DNA of 64,000 bases, from positions 1,679,001-1,743,000 of the forward strand of contig NZ_CP154874.1 of assembly GCF_041729615.1 (NCBI RefSeq), given 5' to 3'. A program made the position numbers and the translations under genes. The notes below the pieces were generated by a model. It had not been told where the DNA came from. It saw nothing but the letters and a program-made list of their open reading frames with translations, and did no database searches. The stretch's first letter is position 1. Each line of letters opens with the position of its first letter. Source of the DNA: Pseudomonas alcaligenes (lineage in GTDB: Bacteria; Pseudomonadota; Gammaproteobacteria; Pseudomonadales; Pseudomonadaceae). This document shows positions 14,805-23,835 of the stretch, in pieces.

Positions 14805-15755
14805 ATGCCCATCGAACATCGGCTCCTCGCCGTCAACGGCATCGACCTCAGCCTCTACAGCGCCGGCCCCGAAGGCGGCCGCCCGATCTGGCTGCTGCAC
14901 GGCTTTCCCGAGTGCTGGTACGCCTGGCATCCGCAGATCGAGGCGCTGGCCGCCGCCGGCTACCGGGTGTTCGCCCCGGAGATGCGCGGCTACGGCCAGA
15001 GCAGCGCGCCACGCGACCCGGCCGCCTACGACCTGCTGACCCTGTGTGGCGACATCCAGGGCGCCATGGACGCCCTCGGCCAGAGCGCCGTCGCCGTGGT
15101 CGGCCATGACTGGGGCGCGCCGGTGGCCTGGCACCTGGCCCTGCTGGAGCCCACGCGGGTGCAGGCCCTCGGCGCCCTGTCGGTGCCCTTCGGCGGGCGA
15201 CCGAAACGCCCGGCCATCGAGATGATGCGCGAGGCCTACGCCGGGCGCTTCCACTACATCCTCTACTTCCAGCAGCCGGGGCTGGCCGAAGCCGAGCTGG
15301 ACGCCGACATAGGCCGCAGCCTGCGCCTGCTGCTCGGTGGCCTGGAGGGTGCGCTGCTGCAGGACAAGCCGGCTGACGCCCGGTTGTTCGACGGCGCGGA
15401 TGACCTGCCGCTGCCGGCCTGGTGCCCGCCCCAGCTGTTCGCCGTGTACGAGCGGACCTTCGCCGGCCGCGGCTTTTACGGCGCGCTGAACTGGTACCGC
15501 AACTTCGAGCGCAACTGGCAACGCACCGAGCACCTGGCCGCACTGCGGGTCGAGCAGCCGACCCTGTTCCTGCTCGGCGAGCGCGACCCGGTCGGCCGTT
15601 TCGAGGCACCGACCCTGGCGCGCATGGCGGCCAAGGTGCCGCGCCTGGAACAGCACCTGTTGCCCGGCTGCGGCCACTGGCTGCAAAGCGAGGACGGCGC
15701 GCGGGTCAGTGCGCTGCTGCTGGATTTCCTGGGGCGGCACTACGCCGCGGGCTGA
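14805..15755 (+). CDS. Epoxide hydrolase-like alpha/beta hydrolase
   Basis: This 316-residue alpha/beta hydrolase looks like a soluble epoxide hydrolase. It has the HGFPE oxyanion motif (residues 32-36), an Asp nucleophile in GHDWGA (D102), a cap region with 'ALNWYRNFERN' supplying a lid Tyr, and a catalytic His in 'GCGHWLQSE'. A haloalkane or fluoroacetate dehalogenase is the main alternative, since these also use an Asp nucleophile, but the lid Tyr and HGFPE favour epoxide hydrolysis. It lies 11 bases after the carboxylase, so the two are probably co-transcribed. No signal peptide is present. Confidence 0.8.
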   Translation: MPIEHRLLAVNGIDLSLYSAGPEGGRPIWLLHGFPECWYAWHPQIEALAAAGYRVFAPEMRGYGQSSAPRDPAAYDLLTLCGDIQGAMDALGQSAVAVVGHDWGAPVAWHLALLEPTRVQALGALSVPFGGRPKRPAIEMMREAYAGRFHYILYFQQPGLAEAELDADIGRSLRLLLGGLEGALLQDKPADARLFDGADDLPLPAWCPPQLFAVYERTFAGRGFYGALNWYRNFERNWQRTEHLAALRVEQPTLFLLGERDPVGRFEAPTLARMAAKVPRLEQHLLPGCGHWLQSEDGARVSALLLDFLGRHYAAG

Positions 15756-15771
15756 TCCGCTTACAGGGTGT

Positions 15772-15801
15772 TTGGGCTGTTCCCGGCGCTTCGGGTAAAC
15801 T
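15772..15801 (+). promoter_or_regulatory. Candidate sigma-70 promoter for dxs
   Basis: TTGGGC (15772-15777) and TAAACT (15796-15801) are 18 bases apart, 36 bases before the dxs start. A separate promoter would make sense because the carboxylase-hydrolase pair splits dxs from ispA. Confidence 0.4.
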
Positions 15802-15836
15802 GCCGCATCTTTTGCACGCCCATAACGATTCGCCTG

Positions 15837-17741
15837 ATGCCGACCACCTTCCACGAGATTCCGCGCGAGCGCCCCGCCACGCCCCTGCTCGACCGTGCCG
15901 AGACCCCGGACGGCCTGCGCCGCCTGGCGGAAAGCGAGCTGGAGACCCTCGCCGACGAGCTGCGCCAGTACCTGCTGTACAGCGTCGGCCAGACCGGCGG
16001 GCATTTCGGCGCCGGCCTCGGCGTGGTCGAGCTGACCATCGCCCTGCACTACATCTTCGACACCCCGGATGACCGCCTGGTGTGGGACGTCGGTCACCAG
16101 GCCTACCCGCACAAGATCCTCACCGGCCGCCGCGAGCGCATGGCCACCCTGCGCCAGAAGGACGGCCTGGCCGCCTTCCCGCGCCGCAGCGAGAGCGAGT
16201 ACGACACCTTCGGCGTGGGCCACTCCAGCACCAGCATCAGCGCCGCCCTCGGCATGGCCATCGCCGCGCGCATGCAGGGTTCGCGGCGCAAGGCGGTGGC
16301 GGTGATCGGCGACGGCGCGCTGACCGCCGGCATGGCCTTCGAGGCGCTCAACCATGCGTCGGACGTCAAGGCCAACATGCTGGTCGTACTCAATGACAAC
16401 GACATGTCGATCTCCAAGAACGTCGGCGGCCTGTCCAACTACCTGGCCAAGATCATCTCCAGCCGCACCTATTCGAGCATGCGCGAGGGCAGCAAGAAGA
16501 TTCTTTCGCGCCTGCCCGGCGCCTGGGAGATCGCGCGCAAGGTCGAGGAGCACGCCAAGGGCATGCTGGTGCCCGGCACCCTGTTCGAGGAACTGGGCTG
16601 GAACTACGTCGGCCCGATCGACGGCCACGACCTGCCCACCCTGCTGGCCACCCTGCGCAACATGCGCGACCTGGAGGGCCCGCAGTTCCTCCACGTGGTG
16701 ACCAAGAAGGGCAAGGGCTTCGCCCCGGCCGAGGCCGACCCGATCGGCTACCACGCCATCACCAAGCTGGAGCCGATCAACGCCCCGGTCGCGCCCAAGC
16801 AACCCTCCGGGCCCAAGTACTCCAGCGTGTTCGGCCAGTGGCTGTGCGATATGGCCGCCGAAGATCCGCGCCTGGTCGGCATCACCCCGGCGATGAAGGA
16901 AGGCTCGGACCTGGTGGCCTTCAGCGAGCGCTTCCCCGAACGCTACTTCGACGTGGCCATCGCCGAGCAGCATGCGGTGACCCTGGCCGCCGGCATGGCC
17001 TGCGACGGCGCCAAGCCGGTGGTGGCGATCTACTCCACCTTCTTGCAGCGCGCCTACGACCAGCTGATCCATGACGTGGCGGTGCAGAATCTCGACGTGC
17101 TGTTCGCCATCGACCGCGCCGGCCTGGTCGGCGAAGACGGCCCGACCCATGCCGGCAGCTTCGACATCTCCTACCTGCGCTGCATCCCCGGCATGCTGAT
17201 CGCCACGCCCAGCGACGAGAACGAGCTGCGCCAGCTGCTGACCACCGGCTACCACTTCCAGGGCCCGGCAGCCGTGCGTTATCCGCGTGGCAGCGGCCCC
17301 AACGCGCCCATCGACCCGGCACTGGACAGTGTCGAGATCGGCAAGGCGGTGCTGCGTCGCCAGGGCCAGGGCGTGGCCCTGCTGGTCTTCGGCGTGCAGC
17401 TGGCCGAGGCCCTGCGCGTGGGCGAAAGCCTGGATGCCACGGTGGTCGACATGCGCTTCGTCAAACCGCTGGACGAGGCCCTGCTGCGCGAACTGGCGGC
17501 CAGCCACGCGCTGCTGGTGACCATCGAGGAAAACGCCGTGATGGGCGGCGCAGGCTCAGCGGTCAGCGAGTTCCTCGCCGCCGAGAACCTGGTCAAGCCG
17601 CTGCTGCACCTGGGCCTGCCCGATTACTACGTGGAGCACGCCAAGCCGGCGCAGATGCTCGCCGAGTGCGGCCTGGACCTGGCCGGCATCGAGGCGGCCG
17701 TCCGTCGCCGCCTGCAGCAACTTGAGCAAAGCTCAAGCTGA
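15837..17741 (+). CDS. dxs: 1-deoxy-D-xylulose-5-phosphate synthase
   Basis: This 634-residue thiamine-diphosphate enzyme condenses pyruvate and glyceraldehyde 3-phosphate, the first step of the MEP isoprenoid pathway. It shows the ThDP site ('[17 protein letters not shown]' with downstream 'NDNDMSIS'), the catalytic His region 'VGHQAYPHK', and the transketolase domain '[15 protein letters not shown]'. The ATG at 15837 gives the [14 protein letters not shown]-terminus usual in Pseudomonas; an in-frame ATG at 15768 overlaps the promoter-like sequence and is unlikely. It ends in a hairpin-forming repeat and a terminator. Confidence 0.96.
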   Translation: MPTTFHEIPRERPATPLLDRAETPDGLRRLAESELETLADELRQYLLYSVGQTGGHFGAGLGVVELTIALHYIFDTPDDRLVWDVGHQAYPHKILTGRRERMATLRQKDGLAAFPRRSESEYDTFGVGHSSTSISAALGMAIAARMQGSRRKAVAVIGDGALTAGMAFEALNHASDVKANMLVVLNDNDMSISKNVGGLSNYLAKIISSRTYSSMREGSKKILSRLPGAWEIARKVEEHAKGMLVPGTLFEELGWNYVGPIDGHDLPTLLATLRNMRDLEGPQFLHVVTKKGKGFAPAEADPIGYHAITKLEPINAPVAPKQPSGPKYSSVFGQWLCDMAAEDPRLVGITPAMKEGSDLVAFSERFPERYFDVAIAEQHAVTLAAGMACDGAKPVVAIYSTFLQRAYDQLIHDVAVQNLDVLFAIDRAGLVGEDGPTHAGSFDISYLRCIPGMLIATPSDENELRQLLTTGYHFQGPAAVRYPRGSGPNAPIDPALDSVEIGKAVLRRQGQGVALLVFGVQLAEALRVGESLDATVVDMRFVKPLDEALLRELAASHALLVTIEENAVMGGAGSAVSEFLAAENLVKPLLHLGLPDYYVEHAKPAQMLAECGLDLAGIEAAVRRRLQQLEQSSS

Positions 17742-17764
17742 GGCACGCTAAACTTGCTTGAGCT
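17721..17764 (+). repeat. Overlapping inverted repeats at the dxs stop
   Basis: CTTGAGC (17721-17727), AGCTCAAG (17730-17737) and CTTGAGCT (17757-17764) allow two mutually exclusive hairpins: one with an AAA loop inside the end of dxs, one with a 19-base loop after the stop. They lie just before the terminator at 17771. Confidence 0.6.
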
Positions 17765-17770
17765 TCAACA

Positions 17771-17803
17771 CGCCGTGCACTAAGGTGCGCGGCGTTTTCT
17801 TTT
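17771..17803 (+). terminator. Rho-independent terminator of dxs
   Basis: A 10-bp stem (17771-17780 with 17785-17794, one T-G wobble) with loop TAAG is followed by TTTTCTTTT. It separates dxs from the cobalamin riboswitch, which begins only a few bases later. Confidence 0.85.
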
Positions 17804-17805
17804 CC

Positions 17806-17985
17806 ATCAGGTGCGCCGGTCAATGCCGGCGATAATCGGGAAGCCGGTGCGCTCCATGAGCAATCCCGGCGCTGCCCCCGCAACGGTAATCGATCGCAGC
17901 CCTGCTGCAGATCCGCGCAACAGCCACTGGGTCAACCGGGAAGGCGCGCGGAGCGGAATCGAGAGCCCGGAGACCGGCCTGACGG
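17806..17985 (+). promoter_or_regulatory. Cobalamin (adenosylcobalamin) riboswitch
   Basis: The stretch carries the conserved cobalamin-riboswitch core: 'GGGAAGCCGGTGCG' and 'GCTGCCCCCGCAACGGTAA' in the left half, the B12-box-like 'AGCCACTGGG', then 'CGGGAAGGCG' and 'GAGAGCCCGGAGACCGGCC' at the right. It lies 93 bases ahead of btuB on the same strand. The remaining leader (17986-18077) has GC-rich stretches that may act as expression platform, and an AGGAA ribosome site before the ATG. The whole 17742-18077 gap is thus terminator plus riboswitch leader. High cobalamin is expected to shut off btuB. Confidence 0.92.
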
Positions 17986-18077
17986 ATTCGACTGGTGTTG
18001 CGGAGGGCCGCACCGTCAGGCGCCGCCGTGCGCCTGCTTTCTGCCCTCCTCGAAGTCTTTGTCTTTGAGGAACCCCG

Positions 18078-19964
18078 ATGAAACTGTCCCACACCCTGCC
18101 TCTCTCGGCGCTGAGCCTGGCTCTGCTGCCTGCTGGTCTCGCGCTGGCCGCCGGCCAGGACGCCGCGCTCAAGCTGCCCGAGACGCTGATCAGCGCCAAC
18201 CGCGACGTGCAGCAACGCGATGCCAGCAGCACGGCGAGCACCGTATTCACCCGCGCCGACATCGAACGCCTGCAGCCGGCCTCGGTCAGTGACCTGCTGC
18301 GCCGCGCCCCCGGCGTGCAGGTGACCGACAATAGTGCCGGCAGCCTGGCCAGCCTGTATATCCGCGGCACCAAGTCGGCACAGAGCCTGGTGCTGGTAGA
18401 CGGCATGCGCATCGCCTCGGCCAGCTCCGGCGACAGCAACCTGCAGTTCCTCAATGTCGACCAGATCGAGCGCGTCGAAGTGCTGCGCGGCCCACGCTCG
18501 GCGGTGTACGGTGCCGACGCCATCGGCGGCGTGGTGCAGATCTTCACCCGCCGCAGCGCTGGCGAGGGCCTGCAGCCCTTCGTACGCATGAGCTATGGCA
18601 GCAACGACAGCTGGCGACGCAGCGCCGGACTCTCCGGCGGCGACCAGCAGACCCGCTTCAGCCTGGCCGGTAGCCTCGACGAGAGCGACGGCATCGATCG
18701 CACCGGCATCTCCTACGACTCCGACCAGGACCACGACGCCTACCGCAACAAGGCCTTCAGCCTGAGCCTGAGCCACAGCTTCAGCGAACAGCTGGAAGCC
18801 GGCGTCAACGTCCTCGACCAGCGCGGCCGTACCGAGTTCGACAACCCCTTCGGCCGTTTCGACATGACCACCTTCGAGTCGGTCGGCCAGGAGCCCTACA
18901 GCGACTTCACCCTCAGCAGCGTGTCCAGCTACCTGGACGCGCAGGTCAACGACCTGTGGAGCAGCCGCCTGGAAGTCGGCCACAGCGAGAACCGCGAGGA
19001 AAGCCTGGACAAGCTCAGCGACGAGCGTGGCGTGTTCAACACCTATCGCGACTCGGTGAACTGGCTCAACACCCTGGCCCTGAGCGACAGCCACGGCCTG
19101 CTGCTGGGTGGCGAGTGGTACGAGGATCAGCTCAACAGCAACACCGCCTTCGCCGAGCAGCAGCGCTGGAACCAGGCCGCGTTTGTCCAGCATCGCTATG
19201 AGAGCGAGCACTTCTCCACCGAGCTGGGCGTACGCCACGACAAGAACGAGCAGTTCGGCAGCGAGAATACCTGGAGCGGCGCCCTGACCCTGCCGCTGAA
19301 CGCCGGCAATGACCTGGTGCTGTCGTACAGCGAGGGCTTCCGCGCGCCGACCTTCAACGATCTCTACTACCCGGACTACAGCAACCCGGACCTCAAGCCC
19401 GAGCACTCGAAAAGCTATGAGCTGCAGTGGCGCAGCCAACTGGCCGAGCGCACACGCCTGGAGGCCTCGCTGTATCGCACCGATATCGAGGACGCGATCG
19501 CCAGCGACCAGAACTTCATCCCGCAGAACATCGCCGAAGCCCGCATCCACGGCTTCGAGGCCAACCTGCAGCAGGAGCTGTTCGGCTGGCAGGGCCAGCT
19601 CGGCATCGCCTTCGTCGATCCGCGCGACCGCGACAGCGGCCACACCCTCAATCGCCGTGCCCGCCGCACCCTCAGCCTGGACCTGGATCGCGCCTTCGGT
19701 GCCTTCGCCGTCGGTGCCACCTGGCAGCTGGCGAGCAGCAGCTACGACGACCCGGACAACCAGCACGAACTGGGCGGCTACGGCCTGCTCGGCCTGCGCG
19801 GCAGCTGGCAGGCGAGCGGCGAGCTGAAGCTGGAGGCGAAGATCGACAACCTGCTGGACAAGGACTACCAGCGCGCCCTGTACGAGCACGAAGGCGAACG
19901 CTACGGCTACCGCCAGGAAGGCCGCACGGCCCTGCTCGGGTTCGTCTGGACTCCCAGGCTGTAA
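18078..19964 (+). CDS. btuB: TonB-dependent vitamin B12 receptor
   Basis: This 628-residue outer-membrane receptor imports cobalamin. It has a signal peptide (residues 1-24), a TonB-box-like 'LPETLISANR' after cleavage, a plug domain ('LYIRGTKSAQSLVLVDGMR', 'VEVLRGPRSAVYGADAIGG') and a 22-strand-type barrel with 'SYSEGFRAPTFNDLYYPDY' typical of BtuB. The family call is strengthened by the cobalamin riboswitch directly upstream and by btuF convergent downstream. A strong terminator follows. Confidence 0.93.
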   Translation: MKLSHTLPLSALSLALLPAGLALAAGQDAALKLPETLISANRDVQQRDASSTASTVFTRADIERLQPASVSDLLRRAPGVQVTDNSAGSLASLYIRGTKSAQSLVLVDGMRIASASSGDSNLQFLNVDQIERVEVLRGPRSAVYGADAIGGVVQIFTRRSAGEGLQPFVRMSYGSNDSWRRSAGLSGGDQQTRFSLAGSLDESDGIDRTGISYDSDQDHDAYRNKAFSLSLSHSFSEQLEAGVNVLDQRGRTEFDNPFGRFDMTTFESVGQEPYSDFTLSSVSSYLDAQVNDLWSSRLEVGHSENREESLDKLSDERGVFNTYRDSVNWLNTLALSDSHGLLLGGEWYEDQLNSNTAFAEQQRWNQAAFVQHRYESEHFSTELGVRHDKNEQFGSENTWSGALTLPLNAGNDLVLSYSEGFRAPTFNDLYYPDYSNPDLKPEHSKSYELQWRSQLAERTRLEASLYRTDIEDAIASDQNFIPQNIAEARIHGFEANLQQELFGWQGQLGIAFVDPRDRDSGHTLNRRARRTLSLDLDRAFGAFAVGATWQLASSSYDDPDNQHELGGYGLLGLRGSWQASGELKLEAKIDNLLDKDYQRALYEHEGERYGYRQEGRTALLGFVWTPRL

Positions 19965-19970
19965 ACGAAC

Positions 19971-19994
19971 AAGGCCCCGCGAGGGGCCTTTTTT
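19971..19994 (+). terminator. Terminator between btuB and btuF
   Basis: AAGGCCCC and GGGGCCTT form an 8-bp perfect stem with loop GCGA, followed by a T run (19989-19994). It ends btuB and, read the other way, may also end the btuF operon at 20004. Confidence 0.9.
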
Positions 19995-20003
19995 CTCAAT
20001 ACC

Positions 20004-20801
20004 TCAACGGGCCCTGGCCAACAGTTCGCAGAGCTGTTCGGTGGCCGCCAGCATCTGGAAGCTGGGGCGCTCCAGGCCCTTGTCCGGTACCGTCCACAGC
20101 TGGCCAAGACGCACCGCGGGCAGCTGCGGCCAGGCTCGCCAGCGCTGCAGTTCGGCCTCGCTGCCCCCCAGAATCACCTCGGGCGCGCGCCCCAGCACCG
20201 CCTCGACATTGACCTGGGGGGCCGGCAACTGCAGATCGGCGAACACGTTGTGCGCGCCACACACCCGCAGCGCGTCACTGACGATCTGCCGCCCGCCCAG
20301 GGTGTACAGCGGCTCGTTCCAGACCTGGTAGAACACCGCCAGCGGCGGCTTGCGACGGTAGCGCCGGCGCAGCTCGGCCAGGCGCGTGGTGAAGCGGTCG
20401 CGCAGCTCGCGCCCATGGGCCTCGGCACCGACCAGCCGACCCACCTCAGCGAACTGCTCGGCCAGCGCCTGCAGATCATGGGGCTCGCCGACATACAGCG
20501 GGATGCCGAAGGCCCGCAGCTGCGCCTGCTGGGCCTCGGGCACACTGCCGGGCCAGAGCAGCAGCAGGTCCGGCTTGAGCGCCAGCAGGGTTTCCAGCTC
20601 GACCTGGCCATAGCGCCCGACCGAAGGTACACCCGCCAGCGCCGGCGGACGCGGCCCGCCATCGAGCAGGCCGACCAGGCGCGACTCGGCGCCCAGCTCC
20701 AGCATGATTTCCGACATCGAAGGGGCCAGACTGACCACCCGTTCGGCCGCCGTCAGCGCCGGGCTGAGGGCGAGCAGACAGGCAGCCAGCAGCGCGCGCA
20801 T
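20004..20801 (-). CDS. btuF: Cobalamin-binding periplasmic protein
   Basis: This 265-residue exported protein is a helical-backbone (class III) binding protein like BtuF, which hands B12 to the inner-membrane transporter BtuCD. It has a signal peptide ending near ALTA-A, then 'RVVSLAPSMSEIMLELGAESRLVG' (read in two parts at residues 19-43) and 'KPDLLLLWPGS'. The ATG at 20801 overlaps the preceding stop (TGATG); a TTG at 20804 is possible. No btuC or btuD is in the window. The gene faces btuB across a shared terminator. Confidence 0.88.
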   Translation of the reverse strand: MRALLAACLLALSPALTAAERVVSLAPSMSEIMLELGAESRLVGLLDGGPRPPALAGVPSVGRYGQVELETLLALKPDLLLLWPGSVPEAQQAQLRAFGIPLYVGEPHDLQALAEQFAEVGRLVGAEAHGRELRDRFTTRLAELRRRYRRKPPLAVFYQVWNEPLYTLGGRQIVSDALRVCGAHNVFADLQLPAPQVNVEAVLGRAPEVILGGSEAELQRWRAWPQLPAVRLGQLWTVPDKGLERPSFQMLAATEQLCELLARAR

Positions 20802-21220
20802 CAACCCAGCTGGCGGGGAATGCGGTACAGGCAGAACAGCACCACGCTGCTCAGGGCCAGGAGGATCAGGGCAACGGCATTGAGCCCGCTAAACAGGGCA
20901 ATGGCGGCGATCCAGGCCGGCAGGCCGGCACCGAGGAAGGCCCTGCGCCGCTGCGCGGCCAGTGCCAGCCAGGCCTCGCGCTCGTGTTCACCGTCCAGCG
21001 CGGCCTCGGTGGCGATCAGCGCGCGCTTGTAGGCGGAGAACAGCGGCAGGCTGACGAACATGGAGGCCAGGCCGGCGATGAACAGCGGCATCTCCAGCAC
21101 ACTGCCCAGTGCCTGGCTGCCGCCGAACAGCAGGTTGAGGAAGAACAGCGGCGCCAGGGCGAAGCCGAGCCAGCGCCACCACTCGAGGGCGAGCCGGCGA
21201 CGCACCTCGGCGCGGGTCAC
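20801..21220 (-). CDS. Small four-helix membrane protein of unknown function
   Basis: This 139-residue protein has about four membrane segments in two pairs (near residues 17-34, 42-62, 98-115 and 116-132). I do not recognise a characterised family. The GTG start overlaps the ribA stop (GTGA) and its stop overlaps btuF, so it is co-translated between riboflavin and B12 genes. An equivalent hypothetical gene sits in the same place in P. aeruginosa (near PA4046, from memory). Confidence 0.75.
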   Translation of the reverse strand: MTRAEVRRRLALEWWRWLGFALAPLFFLNLLFGGSQALGSVLEMPLFIAGLASMFVSLPLFSAYKRALIATEAALDGEHEREAWLALAAQRRRAFLGAGLPAWIAAIALFSGLNAVALILLALSSVVLFCLYRIPRQLG

Positions 21221-21828
21221 TCGGTTTCTTCCTGGTGCTGCAGCCCCAGCATGTGGCCGAGCTTGCCGGCCTTGGTCGCCAGGTACTTGCGGTTGTGCGG
21301 GTTGAGGGCGATTTCCAGCGGCCGACGCTCGGCCACGCGCACGCCGAAGCCCTCCAGCGCCTTGACCTTGCGCGGGTTGTTGGTCATCAGGCGGATCGCG
21401 CGGATGCCCAAGTGGTCGAGCATCGGCTGGCAGATCGAGTAGTCGCGCTGGTCGGCGGCGAAGCCCAGGCGCTCGTTGGCCTCCACCGTATCGGCGCCGC
21501 CATCCTGCAGCTCGTAGGCGCGGATCTTGTTCAGCAGGCCGATACCCCGGCCTTCCTGGCGCAGATACAGGAGCACGCCGCGGCCCTCGGCGGCGATGGC
21601 GCGCAGGGCGGCCTCGAGCTGGGCGCCGCAATCGCAGCGCTGGCTGAACAGGGCATCGCCGGTCAGGCACTCGGAGTGCAGGCGACCCAGCACCGGCTGG
21701 CCGTCGGCGACGTCGCCCAGGGTCAGGGCCACGTGCTCCTTGCCGCTCTCCTCATCGAGGAAACCGTGCATGGTGAACACCGCGAAGGGCGTGGGCAGTT
21801 TGGAGGCGGCGACGAAGACGACGGACAC
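21217..21828 (-). CDS. ribA: GTP cyclohydrolase II
   Basis: This 203-residue enzyme opens GTP to the first riboflavin intermediate. It carries the zinc-binding Cys motif '[18 protein letters not shown]' and the catalytic region '[15 protein letters not shown]'. The GTG start at 21828 is set by AGGAG at 21832-21836 and by matching the usual N-terminus '[12 protein letters not shown]'; the upstream open frame to 21972 is not supported. It has its own promoter-like site and leads ribA - membrane protein - btuF. Confidence 0.95.
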   Translation of the reverse strand: MSVVFVAASKLPTPFAVFTMHGFLDEESGKEHVALTLGDVADGQPVLGRLHSECLTGDALFSQRCDCGAQLEAALRAIAAEGRGVLLYLRQEGRGIGLLNKIRAYELQDGGADTVEANERLGFAADQRDYSICQPMLDHLGIRAIRLMTNNPRKVKALEGFGVRVAERRPLEIALNPHNRKYLATKAGKLGHMLGLQHQEETE

Positions 21829-21866
21829 CGGGTGCTCCTGTTGGACGTTCGGCAGAAAAGGCCGGC

Positions 21867-21875
21867 ATTGTACCA
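21867..21875 (-). promoter_or_regulatory. Candidate extended -10 promoter for ribA
   Basis: On the minus strand TGG-TACAAT reads as an extended -10 element about 40 bases before the ribA start. No good -35 is seen. Confidence 0.4.
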
Positions 21876-21917
21876 GCCACGACGGCAGCCGGCTCAGCCT
21901 GAATTGTCGGGGATAAG

Positions 21918-21934
21918 CATCGGCCTGGCCGATG
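21918..21934. repeat. 17-base palindrome between protease and ribA genes
   Basis: CATCGGCC-T-GGCCGATG is a perfect inverted repeat just past the stop of the retropepsin gene at 21941. It could be a weak terminator or an operator near the ribA promoter. Confidence 0.45.
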
Positions 21935-21940
21935 GGTCGG

Positions 21941-22591
21941 CTAGAGCTTGGACTCCAGCTGCAGCACACCATTCTCCTCGCGCCAGCGCACCCGGCTGAG
22001 ATAGCTCATGCCCAGCAGCACCTCGGTGGGCGAGTCGCCTTCCAGCACCGCGGCCTCGACGCCGAGCACCTCCAGGCCACCGACCTTGACGTTGTTCAGC
22101 TTGATGCGCCAGGCCCGCACGTTGCCGCCGGCGGTGCCGACCACCATGGGCAGCCCGTCGACACGGTAGTCGATGCCCAGGCGGCGCGCCTGGCCCTCGT
22201 TCATCGCCACCGAGGTGGCGCCGGTGTCGACCATGAACTGCACCGGATGGCCGTCGATGGAGCCGGCGATCCAGTAGTGGTTGCCGACGCCCTTGCTGAT
22301 GCTCACCTGGGTCTTCTGCGGCGCGGCGCTGCCGGCCTGGTTGTATTCGCGCGACAGGCCGTAGCTGCGCTGCACACCATCCACCTCGAGCAGCGCGCCC
22401 TTGCTGTCGGCACTGAGCACCCTGACCCCGCCCGGCCCGGTCTGCCCGGCCTTGACCAGCTTGCGCTGGCCATCGACCAGCAGCACGGCGGCATTGGGGA
22501 ACAGACCGACCACCTGCACCTGGGTCTCGGCCTGCAGCAGCGGGCTGAGGGCCAGCAGCGCGCTGGCGGCGAACAGCTCAAGGCGACGCAT
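21941..22591 (-). CDS. Periplasmic retropepsin-like aspartic protease
   Basis: This 216-residue exported protein has a signal peptide (cleavage near LLQA-E), an N-terminal beta-rich region (residues 22-95) and a retropepsin domain with active site '[13 protein letters not shown]' and the closing motif '[12 protein letters not shown]'. It is a longer paralogue of the protein at 2384-2905. It overlaps the preceding gene by 14 bases. The substrate is unknown. Confidence 0.85.
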   Translation of the reverse strand: MRRLELFAASALLALSPLLQAETQVQVVGLFPNAAVLLVDGQRKLVKAGQTGPGGVRVLSADSKGALLEVDGVQRSYGLSREYNQAGSAAPQKTQVSISKGVGNHYWIAGSIDGHPVQFMVDTGATSVAMNEGQARRLGIDYRVDGLPMVVGTAGGNVRAWRIKLNNVKVGGLEVLGVEAAVLEGDSPTEVLLGMSYLSRVRWREENGVLQLESKL

Positions 22592-23339
22592 CGGGAATCT
22601 CCATGTCCTCGTCGAAGGGGTACGGCTGCTGCCAGCGGCGGAAGATCGGCCGCAGGCTGCCGTCCTGCACCAGACTGGCCATGCGCTGGTCGTAGACTGC
22701 GGCCAGGGCGCGACCGCGGGCAGTATCGGTAAAGCCGGGGTAGAGCGGCAAGCGGGTCAGGCTGGTGCTGCGAAAGCGTTCCGGGTTCGGCGCCGCCGCC
22801 AGCACATCGGCCACCTCGGTATTGGCGTCGATGTAGAAATCGGCATGCCCGCGCTCGAGCATGCCGAGGATGCCGCTGCGCCGCTCGATCTCCTGAAAGT
22901 TCAGCGGCCCCGGCAGATACTGCTGGTAGCCATAGCCGCGCATCCACGCCAGACGATGGCGCGCGAGCGTCTGCAGGCTGGGGATTGGCTGGCTGGTCAG
23001 GCCGAGGGCTACTATCACATCGGCATCGTAGGGCCGGCGCGGATAGTGCACCCGCTCGTCGACCTCGTGGCGATAGGAGCCGAGGAAGGCATCGGCCTCA
23101 CCACGCTGGACCAGACCTATCGAGCGCATGTAGGGCTCGTTGCGCCAGCGCAGCCGCACACCGGCCGGCTCGAACACCTGACGCAGAACCTCCCAGGCCA
23201 GGCCAGTGCCGTCCGGGTTGGTATGCCCGGCCCAGTGCTCGCTGACCAGCATGATCTCGTGAGGCACGTCCTCGGCGGCCTGGGCACCCTGCCCCCCCAG
23301 GCTCAACAGCAACCCCAACAGCCAGGCGCGCATGCTCAC
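22578..23339 (-). CDS. Periplasmic solute-binding family 3 protein
   Basis: This 253-residue protein has a signal peptide (cleavage near AQA-A) and a family 3 solute-binding fold: 'GTGLAWEVLRQVFEPAG', 'YMRSIGLVQRGEADAFLG', and a late 'TDTARGRALAAVYDQRM' segment. No transporter genes adjoin, so it may be an orphan binding or sensing protein, as is common in pseudomonads. ATG 23333 is an alternative start. It follows pgpA by seven bases. Confidence 0.8.
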   Translation of the reverse strand: MSMRAWLLGLLLSLGGQGAQAAEDVPHEIMLVSEHWAGHTNPDGTGLAWEVLRQVFEPAGVRLRWRNEPYMRSIGLVQRGEADAFLGSYRHEVDERVHYPRRPYDADVIVALGLTSQPIPSLQTLARHRLAWMRGYGYQQYLPGPLNFQEIERRSGILGMLERGHADFYIDANTEVADVLAAAPNPERFRSTSLTRLPLYPGFTDTARGRALAAVYDQRMASLVQDGSLRPIFRRWQQPYPFDEDMEIPDASP

Positions 23340-23346
23340 CTCCGCC

Positions 23347-23835
23347 TCAGGTCAGGCCCCAGACCAGCAACTGCATCGCCAGCCAGGCGAACACCCCGGC
23401 CAGCACATCGTCCAGCATGATGCCGACGCCGCCGTGCACATGCCGGTCGATCCAGCGGATCGGCCAGGGCTTGAGGATGTCGAACACCCTGAATACCAGA
23501 AAGCCTAGCAGCAACCAGTACCAGCCCTCGGGCACCAGCCACAGGGTGATCCACATGCCGACCATCTCGTCCCAGACGATGCCCTCGTGATCGTGCACAC
23601 CCATGTCGTCGGCCACCCGGCCGCACAGCCAGAAGCCGAACAGCATGGTGACGCCGAGCATCAGCCAGTAGCCCCAGTCCGGCAGCAGCTGCCACAGCGG
23701 AATGAAGGGCAGCGCCACCAGCGAACCCCAGGTGCCCGGGGCCTTGGGCATCAGCCCGGAGCCGAAGCCGAAGGCGAGGAAATGCCAGGGATTGCGCCAG
23801 ACCTGCGGCGCGACTTTGACGACTTCAGTCACCAT
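23347..23835 (-). CDS. pgpA: Phosphatidylglycerophosphatase A
   Basis: This 162-residue inner-membrane phosphatase makes phosphatidylglycerol. Conserved segments are 'GFGSGLMPKAPGTWGSL', 'DHEGIVWDEMVGMWI' and 'FRVFDILKPWPI', with about four membrane helices. It overlaps thiL by 11 bases, as is usual for the nusB-thiL-pgpA block. Confidence 0.95.
   Translation of the reverse strand: MVTEVVKVAPQVWRNPWHFLAFGFGSGLMPKAPGTWGSLVALPFIPLWQLLPDWGYWLMLGVTMLFGFWLCGRVADDMGVHDHEGIVWDEMVGMWITLWLVPEGWYWLLLGFLVFRVFDILKPWPIRWIDRHVHGGVGIMLDDVLAGVFAWLAMQLLVWGLT

Noticed and set aside
15768..15836. Extended N-terminus of Dxs from ATG 15768
   Set aside because: It overlaps the probable promoter and is absent from the family; ATG 15837 gives the normal N-terminus.
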